Assembly (NCBI GenBank): GCA_964036045.1
Contig: OZ038379.1
Span: 114,789,604 to 114,853,603, forward strand
From: Eutreptiella sp. 'Long Island Sound 2002'
Lineage: Eukaryota; Euglenozoa; Euglenophyceae; Eutreptiales; Eutreptiaceae
Direction of reading: 5' to 3'
Length of the DNA: 64,000 nucleotides
This document shows positions 58,030-64,000 of this stretch, piece by piece. Each line of letters starts with the position of its first letter. Positions within the stretch are counted from its first letter, which is position 1. The notes under the pieces are model-generated. The model was not told the DNA's origin, did no database searches, and saw only the letters and a list, made by a program, of their open reading frames with translations. Made by a program: the position numbers and the translations under genes.

Positions 58030-58042
58030 TTGGAAGAGTGCC

Positions 58043-59038
58043 CTACGAGTAAGAGACGCTCGGCGCACACTGCCCGAAGAGCTGGAAATTCGAACGTCTC
58101 GCCGAAGTGTGGGGTCGCTGCAGGGGGGCTTGCGCAGGGAGCAATGACCCAAATTGCGGGGGGGCGCATTGAGACGCACGCCGCTGGAGCAATGAACCGT
58201 ACTGCGGGGTGGGGCATGGCCGCTTTGGGGCGGGAGCCAGTGGGAGGAGTGAGGTACGGCGGTGCCTGCTATACTGGGTCAGCGTCACCTGATCACTTGG
58301 TGGAGGGGGCAGCGGCCGACGCGGCACAGGTGGCGGGGCTGGCTTGGGGATACGGGGGGGTTTTGGGGTGGCACACAGGATTTCAAGTACCACTGCTGCA
58401 TGCTCCTCGTCCTTGCTGAGGAAATGCGAACGACTAATTCGCATGCCCTCCTGCCAAACCCGCAGGGGGTTTTTCTTGGGCTGCTGCACAGCAAACCGGT
58501 ACATCGCTCGGCGGTTCAGCACCCCGACTACGAAGTACTGGACCCCACCCCCGTTATTCTCCCGGATGAGCTGCAGTGTTTTGGCACTGTAGGGCCCGTG
58601 TACAGTGGGCTTTGGGGGGGTGGCCGGGTCTTTGGGTACGTACTTGGGGGGTTGCGGGGGGGATGGCGGTGGCACGGCAGTGCACATCAGGGCCTCCTCC
58701 ACGGCTTCCAGGGCTACCAGGTATGGGGTTGGGTTAATGTGGGGTCTGCGTGGAGGACTTACGGGCGTTGGAGAGGTTGTTGGTGCACGGCGGGGTGAAG
58801 GGGGAGAGGGAGGCGGTGTTAGCAATGGAGACTGGGGGGAGGCCAATTCGCTGAGACACTTCTCAGCATCAGAGTCCCAGGGTGGCGATGGGGGTTGGTC
58901 TCCGAACCGCAAGAGCTCCGGCAGATCCCCCCAACAGCATTCCGGGAACGAAGGGCTGGAGGGGGCGGAAGAGGCCACGCTAAGGGGGCTAGACGACATG
59001 GCGAATTGCAGCCCGCAGTGGGTGGGGGATGAACGCAT
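58043..59038 (-). CDS. Proline-rich protein, function unknown (first ORF of hAT-1)
   Basis: ATG at 59,038, 331 codons, uninterrupted. Ser/Pro-rich N-terminal half (SPLLTPPPSPPSPRRAP), then a compact segment (about residues 148-210) with QLIRENNGGGVQYFVVGVLN, RRAMYRFAVQQPKKNPLRVW and SRSHFLSKDEEHAAVVLEIL, then another Pro-rich tail (PPVPRRPLPPPPS). It is the first gene downstream of the right terminus. Its stop lies 13 nt before the next ATG. The central segment may be a small globular fold; I cannot assign it. Confidence 0.6.
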   Translation of the reverse strand: MRSSPTHCGLQFAMSSSPLSVASSAPSSPSFPECCWGDLPELLRFGDQPPSPPWDSDAEKCLSELASPQSPLLTPPPSPPSPRRAPTTSPTPVSPPRRPHINPTPYLVALEAVEEALMCTAVPPPSPPQPPKYVPKDPATPPKPTVHGPYSAKTLQLIRENNGGGVQYFVVGVLNRRAMYRFAVQQPKKNPLRVWQEGMRISRSHFLSKDEEHAAVVLEILCATPKPPRIPKPAPPPVPRRPLPPPPSDQVTLTQYSRHRRTSLLPLAPAPKRPCPTPQYGSLLQRRASQCAPPQFGSLLPAQAPLQRPHTSARRSNFQLFGQCAPSVSYS

Positions 59039-59275
59039 GGGTGCTGGGGCAGGCCCAACTCAAATGTCTGGGGCAGAGCCGCAACGGTCTAGACCCTAGA
59101 CGCGCTTCCTCGCCTCAAGGGTCCAGGGTCGATAACAAAACAGTGCCCTATGTGTAGAAGAGGCTCAGCGCACACTTGTCTCCTAGGCAATACACGCATT
59201 TCCCTTTGTGTCGAGAGAGGTATGCACAACAAGGAACAGATAAGCGTTGAAGGGACATAGGTACCAGGAGAATGT

Positions 59276-59372
59276 GACATGGGACCCCTTCTCAGTAGTG
59301 GGCAGCATGTTCATCATTGAAGGGGTCTATGGTCATAGGCGCCATGGCCTAGACCACGGACGTACTAAACAC
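59276..59372 (+). repeat. ~105-bp hairpin repeat R1
   Basis: ACCCCTTCTCAGT...TCATTGAAGGGGTC, then GGTCATAGGCGCCATGGCCT and AGACC. Two hairpins per copy. Related to 60,497-60,600 and 61,406-61,510. Confidence 0.85.
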
Positions 59373-60044
59373 CTCAAGGGTGTTGTGCATGATCCGCCAA
59401 ATAAAATAAAATCAAGTGCGATAAAACCAAAACATACCATGAAATCACAACCACATTAAATCAATGGACCACCAGTACCGACATAGCAGAGCCCCTTCTC
59501 AGTTTTTTTTTTGGCTGACAGTGGGAATTCTGCATCACCCAACTCAAATGCAGTCCGCCACATTGGACAGTATTGCGCCCAGCAAGGCAGAATGAAAAAG
59601 AAACCTTGGGGCCGGAATCTGCGCAATGACCCAGACAAGCTGTCAAGGTAGGGGCTGGCGTATGTTGTGCAGCACAAGGGTGCAGTAGGGCTGATTGCAG
59701 TGGTCTTTGGCAAGTTTGGCAAACATGCAGATCCGTTGGAGTATGGGGAGATGCCTGGCTCCATCCAACAAAATAGGGCCTATAACAGTAGGCCCTGGAC
59801 AGATTGTTCCCACATGGCTGACACATCATCGAAGGGGATGCATACCTACATGGCACAATGCATGCTCCATCTAATAAAATAAAATCCATCAAATCCATCA
59901 AATCAAACAGAACCAAGACACAAAAGTATTAGCAACGCACACCTCTGTGAATGGTAACCAGAACAGCCAAAGCAGAGCCCCTTCTCATAACATTGTTTTC
60001 GGTGGAAGCGTCAGCCTCCGGGCGCCATACGACTATGGGGATGT

Positions 60045-60185
60045 TTGAAAAATGTCTTGGGGCACGCAGTTGCAGGGCAGAGGGTTGGGCGCCCTGTCGC
60101 GCGCATGGTGGTGATGGTGGTGGTGCCATTGCCTTTGGCTTTGGCTTTGAACCATACTTGGCCGGGACAGGGGCTGCGCCTCGAG
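60045..60185 (-). pseudogene. Displaced fragment of the Ala/Pro-rich ORF
   Basis: The minus-strand peptide contains KYGSKPKAKAMAPPPSPP and QGAQPSALQLRAP, which correspond to the start (KYGAKPKPKATAPPPSP) and repeat region of the gene at 56,653-58,029. GCCGGGACAGGGGC adjoins it. It is a rearranged partial duplicate within the same element. Confidence 0.8.
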
Positions 60186-60496
60186 GGCTCTTTGGAGATG
60201 CTGCTGGTGCGAAGCCGGATCCCTCCCCCCCCGGATGTGGAGTTGGATGGTAATGATTTTCCCATGCTTAGGAAAATGCTGTTTCATGCCCCACTTTCTC
60301 AACAGCTTTGCCGACCCAAACAGGGCCTAAGAAAAAAGGTCCCTGCGGGGGTCTGTGCCTCTGCTGTGGGGGAAGCACAGACCCGATGTCGGCAAAGCAT
60401 CCCCCTGCGTTTGCGCCCTTAGAAACAAAAAATCATCGAAGGGGATGCGTAACCTCGTTTGTCAAATAGCAAACATGGAAGCAAATACCAGGAAAT

Positions 60497-60600
60497 CAGA
60501 ACCCCTTCTCAGTTGTCGTCAGCACATTCCTCATCGAAGGGGTCTGTGGTCGTAGGCGCCAGGGCCTAGACCATGGACATACCAAACACCTCGATGGGTG
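60497..60600 (+). repeat. ~105-bp hairpin repeat R2
   Basis: ACCCCTTCTCAGTTGTCGTC ... CATCGAAGGGGTCTGTGGTC ... GGGCCTAGACCATGG. Same layout as R1. Confidence 0.85.
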
Positions 60601-61405
60601 CTTTTCAGGAACAAACAGCACACGTTCAAATACAACTTCAAAAGAAATGCAATGCGACACGTGGCACCAAAGTTGCAAATGTTCACGACTTACACCATAA
60701 CCCACCTCTGAGAATTGTAGTCTGTGGGTAATCTGTAGTCTGTGATTTTTTCCATGTTTTTCCACTACACACAGAACCAACAGAACATCGAACATCACAG
60801 ACACACACCATGTGATGCTGACACTGAAAGAGGCAAGGCAGGCTTTTCCACACCATTGCGCATGGGGTTGCGTAGGGGGTGTTTTCCCTACACTATGGAT
60901 TTCTCTGCATGGTTTTCCAAACTTCCTCAAGAAACACCACGGCAAGACGGAGGACGATAACACAGAGCACAGGGGTTTTAATGGTCGTCACCAGATCCTG
61001 CAATGAACAACAAAGCGTGAGCAGGGCATGGTGCAGCACATTGCAATGAGCCTTCGGGGCTGGGACAGAGGGGCGGTTTAAAACAAGGAAGTCAAATTCG
61101 AAATCACTGCAAAGCCCCTTCTCAGATGTATGTTGCTTGGTTTTCAAAATGGTTGCTGGCCATTGGAGGACATGGTGCACATTCTGGTGGACATGGTACA
61201 CTGACTGCTGGGGGCAGTCCCATTCCTCGGCCCCAAATCCGCAAAGCTCCGTCCGCACAAAACAGGTCCTAAGAAACAGGTCCCTGCGGGGGTCGACACT
61301 GAAGACCCACGCGTGACGGAGCAGCACATGTAAATTGTCATGCATCGTCATTGAAGGGGCTCACAGTCAGCAAATTGTAATTGGTTGCAGGAGCAAACGT
61401 GCCAG

Positions 61406-61510
61406 AACCCCTTCTCAGTTGTGATCAACGCGTTCATCATGGAAGGGGTCTCTGGTCTAAGGCGCAAAGGCCTAGACCACAAACAATCAAAAACACCTCA
61501 AGGGCGTTGT
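61406..61510 (+). repeat. ~105-bp hairpin repeat R3
   Basis: ACCCCTTCTCAGTTGTGATC ... CATGGAAGGGGTCTCTGGTC ... AGGCCTAGACCACAAAC. Same layout as R1 and R2. Partial copies of the first half occur at about 59,484, 59,969 and 61,109. Confidence 0.85.
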
Positions 61511-61557
61511 ACACAAACAAATTGTCTGCTCAAACAACCAAAATCAGAATCAAATTG

Positions 61558-61760
61558 AAGTTGTCACATACATTGTCAACAACAGGTGTGCAATTGGTTT
61601 CCAAACGGGGGGGTTTGTTTTTTCCGTGGCACCTTTTTTCCTTTGGGGGGGGGGGGGGTTGAAAGCACCCGATAGTGGGGGGGGGTGGGGGGGTCACGGG
61701 GGGGGGTTTCCTGCGAAGAGTTTGGTGTGGACAAGGGCGGGGGGGGGGGGTTGATGTAGT
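61558..61760 (-). repeat. hAT-1 right subterminal long inverted repeat
   Basis: Reverse-complement partner of 43,610-43,820: ATTGTCAACAACAGGTGTGC, AATTGGTTTCCAAACG, GCACCCGATAGTG and GAAGAGTTTGGTGTGGACAA between long G-runs. Confidence 0.88.
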
Positions 61761-61816
61761 GCATAATCATGGGGTTGGGGGAGGGGGGTTCATGGTCTGG
61801 TAATGATGGTCCATAA

Positions 61817-61840
61817 AAGTCTGATGTCTGATGTCTGATA
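61817..61840 (+). repeat. hAT-1 right subterminal TCTGATG repeat
   Basis: Same 24 bases and same orientation as 43,479-43,502. It lies 14 bp from the right terminus. Confidence 0.8.
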
Positions 61841-61854
61841 GCCGACTAGGTCGC

Positions 61855-61868
61855 TATACACAATCCTG
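61855..61868 (-). repeat. hAT-1 right terminal inverted repeat
   Basis: TATACACAATCCTG, perfect inverse of the left terminus. Confidence 0.93.
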
Positions 61869-61876
61869 GCGAGGTG
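61869..61876 (+). repeat. Right target-site duplication of hAT-1 (GCGAGGTG)
   Basis: Exact copy of 43,457-43,464. Satellite sequence resumes after it (CTCGTGAGCAGCCGCAC). Confidence 0.92.
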
Positions 61877-64000
61877 CTCGTGAGCAGCCGCACAAAGGGT
61901 GGAGGAGCGCGCTAGAGCCCAAGCATACGCGTTGGGGGAGCCCAACGAGCAGCCGAGCAGGGGGCAGCGCGGCAACCAAGAAGGACGGCGCACCGAGCCA
62001 AGGAGCGACCGGGAGCGGCAAAGCACAAGGCAGCGTGGCGCCCACGAGCTCGCGCACAAGAGGCGGAGGAGCACCCACAAGCCCAGGGATAAGCGACAGC
62101 GGAGCCTCAAGCGCGGCAGAGCAGGAGGTACCACACCGACGTTGCAAGACAGCACACGAAGCACAGGAGCGACCAATAGCGGCGGAGCTACAGGCGCAAA
62201 GAGCCGACGAGCAGTCGCACAAAGGGCGGAGAAGCGCCCATGGGCCTAGGCATAGGCGACAGCAAAGCCCCACGAGTGGCAGGAGCAAAAGGCAGCACAG
62301 CGACCAAGAAAGAGGAAACAAGGAGCAAGAAAGCGACCGGGAGCGGCGAAGTGGTAGGCAGCAAAGCCCACGAGAGCAGTAGCACAAGGGACGGAGGGGC
62401 GCCCAAGGGCCAAGGCCTACGTGACGTAAGAGCCCCACGGGCACCAGAGCAGGAGGCAACACACGAAAGTCGGAAGAAGGCACGCGGAGCGGGGTAGCAG
62501 TCAGGTGCGGCGGAGCAACAAGCAGCAAAGCGCCCTCGAGCCGTCGCACTAAGGGCGGGGGAACACCCGCGAGCTCAAGCATGGGCGACAACGGAGCCTC
62601 GGGAGCAATAGAACCGGAGGCGGCAAAGGCACATCGACAAACAACGCATAGAGCAGAGGAGCGAGCGAGAGCAGAGGGGCACAAGGCTGAGATTTGCGCA
62701 CGCGTAGTCGCACAAAGGCCGGAGGAGCGCCCACAGGGCCCATGCAAGGGCGACAGCGGAGCCCCATGAGGGGAGGAGCACAGGGCTGCATAGCAACCTC
62801 GAAACACGGCGCACAGAGGAGGGGAGCAAGGGAGCAAACAAGAACGGTAGAGCACAACGCAGCGAAGCGTCCACGAGCGGCCGCACTAAGGGCGGAGGAG
62901 CGCCCACGAACCCAGGCCTAAGCGACAACAGACCCCTACGACCGGAGGAGCAGGAGGCGGCACAACAACTGCACAAGATAGCGCACCCACCATGTCAGCG
63001 ACCGGGAGCAGCGGAGTAAACGGCGGTGCAACATCCCAGAGCAGCCGTACGAAGGGCGAAGGGGGGCTCACCGGCCCAGGCATAGGCAACCAAAAAGCCC
63101 CACGAGCCGCACAGCAAACGGCGGCACAATAGCCCAGAAAAACGGGGCACGGAGCAGGTGAGCGAGCGGGCGCAGCAGAGCGATAGGCGGCAAAGCATCC
63201 ACGAGCAGTCGCACAACAAGCGGAAGAGGGCCCACGAGCCGAGGCGTAAGCGACGGCGGAGCCCCACCAGCAGCAAGGCGAGGAGCGGCGCAGCAACCTG
63301 GACAGACGATGCACGGGGCAGGGCAGAGGTCAAGAGCGGTAGAAAGATAGGCGGTGAAGCGCCCAAGAGCAGTCGCACGAGTGGCAGGGGATCACCAACG
63401 AGCCAAGTCGTAAGCGACGTCGGAACACCACAAGCGGTAGAGCCAGGGGCAGCATACCAACCCCGCAAGGCGGCGTGCGGGGCAAAAGAGCGATCAAGAG
63501 CAACATAGCAATAGGCATCGAAGCACCCAGGAGGAGTCGCGCTAAGGGCGGAGGAGCGCCCACGAGCCTAGGCACACCCGAAGGCGGAGCCCCAAAAAGG
63601 GCAGAGTAGGACGCAACAAAGCGACCTAGATAGACAGCGCACTGACCAAGGGAGCGACCGAGAGCGGCAGATCACTAAGTAGCCAAGCGCCCACGAGCAG
63701 TCGCACAAGCGACGGAGGGGCGCCCACGAGCCAAGGCGTACGGGGCGAAGGAGCTTCGCGGGCAGTAGAGCAGGAGACCGCACAGCTACCAGGGGAGACA
63801 ACGCACAGAGCAGGGTAGCGATAAGAAGCGGCAGAGCGATCGGCAGCGAAGCGCCAGCGAGCCGTCACACACAGGGCGGGGGAGCGCGCACGGGCTCAGG
63901 CATGGGTGGACGGGACAGCGGGCCGACACGAGCAGCAGCGTACGAGCCATCACAACAACATCGAAAGACAACGCACAACGCGGGGGAGCCATCAAGAGCG
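61877..64000 (+). repeat. 164-bp GC-rich satellite, block 3
   Basis: About 13 units continuing the array interrupted by hAT-1. Landmark spacings at 63,040, 63,205, 63,370, 63,534 and 63,698 are 164-165 bp. It runs to the window edge. Long frames on both strands reflect composition and the repeat. Confidence 0.9.

Larger units (their letters stand above)
59039..61557 (-). other. hAT-1 right-end non-coding region
   Basis: About 2.5 kb upstream of the first gene, on the side where transcription should begin. It holds three copies of a ~105-bp repeat, partial copies of it, a displaced fragment of the repeat-rich gene, and a repeated CCTAAGAAA..GGTCCCTGCGGGGGTC segment (about 60,325 and 61,267). 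No intact gene is seen. A promoter is expected here but none can be identified by eye. Confidence 0.6.
43465..61868 (-). mobile_element. hAT-1: giant 18.4-kb hAT transposon with helicase, OTU and USP genes
   Basis: Termini are CAGGATTGTGTATA (43,465-43,478) and TATACACAATCCTG (61,855-61,868), a perfect 14-bp inverted repeat. They are flanked by the exact 8-bp duplication GCGAGGTG within the 164-bp satellite. Just inside each end lies the same-orientation repeat AAG(TCTGATG)2TCTGATA, at 43,479-43,502 and 61,817-61,840. Deeper in is a ~200-bp subterminal inverted repeat (43,610-43,820 and 61,558-61,760). All long coding frames are on the minus strand and lie between the termini, including a hAT transposase. 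Known hAT elements are a few kilobases with one gene, so this size and cargo are exceptional. Nesting of a second element inside cannot be excluded, but I saw no second set of ends. Confidence 0.93.

Overview
The window looks like repeat-rich nuclear DNA of a eukaryote, probably a protist or alga. It has GT-AG introns, hAT and Helitron DNA transposons, higher-order satellite arrays, and no bacterial gene layout. I cannot name the species. No rRNA, convincing tRNA, CRISPR array or ordinary housekeeping gene was found. Many coding stretches are broken by one-base shifts, often at G/C homopolymers, so sequencing error and real decay cannot always be separated.

Layout. 1.0-12.0 kb is a 94-bp satellite that switches orientation several times and holds a 14-monomer (1,316-bp) higher-order repeat. 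12.0-17.9 kb holds other degenerate satellites (about 194 bp and about 390 bp). 17.9-20.5 kb (minus) and 29.95-31.2 kb (plus) hold Helitron relics that look like consecutive exons separated by a 10.4-kb inversion. 21.06-26.2 kb holds a multi-exon transposon-like gene whose 5' part is tandemly duplicated. Its introns carry paired GTTCTAG / CTAGAAC motifs. 26.3-35 kb is minisatellites, an interspersed repeat pair and a foldback element. From about 35.4 kb to the end the background is one 164-bp GC-rich satellite, split by two hAT transposons.

The main discovery is in that satellite. A 3,499-bp hAT (36,765-40,263) and a giant 18,404-bp hAT (43,465-61,868) each have 14-bp CAGG-type terminal inverted repeats and exact 8-bp target duplications, CAACGGAA and GCGAGGTG respectively. 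All genes of the giant element lie on the minus strand. In transcription order they are a proline-rich protein, a repeat-rich protein running into a UPF1-like SF1 helicase, a 52-bp palindromic satellite, an OTU-type cysteine protease, a USP-type deubiquitinase-like protein, and a hAT transposase (DDE core plus C-terminal zinc cluster). A canonical hAT is 2.5-5 kb with one gene, so a helicase and two deubiquitinase-like folds make this a candidate undescribed class of giant hAT.

Inside the element, the spacing suggests coupled translation: a 13-nt gap between the first two ORFs and a TGATG stop/start overlap between OTU and USP. The USP and transposase regions share a three-copy linker repeat and may be one fusion protein. 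Several in-frame stops and frameshifts mean this copy may be recently inactivated or imperfectly sequenced.
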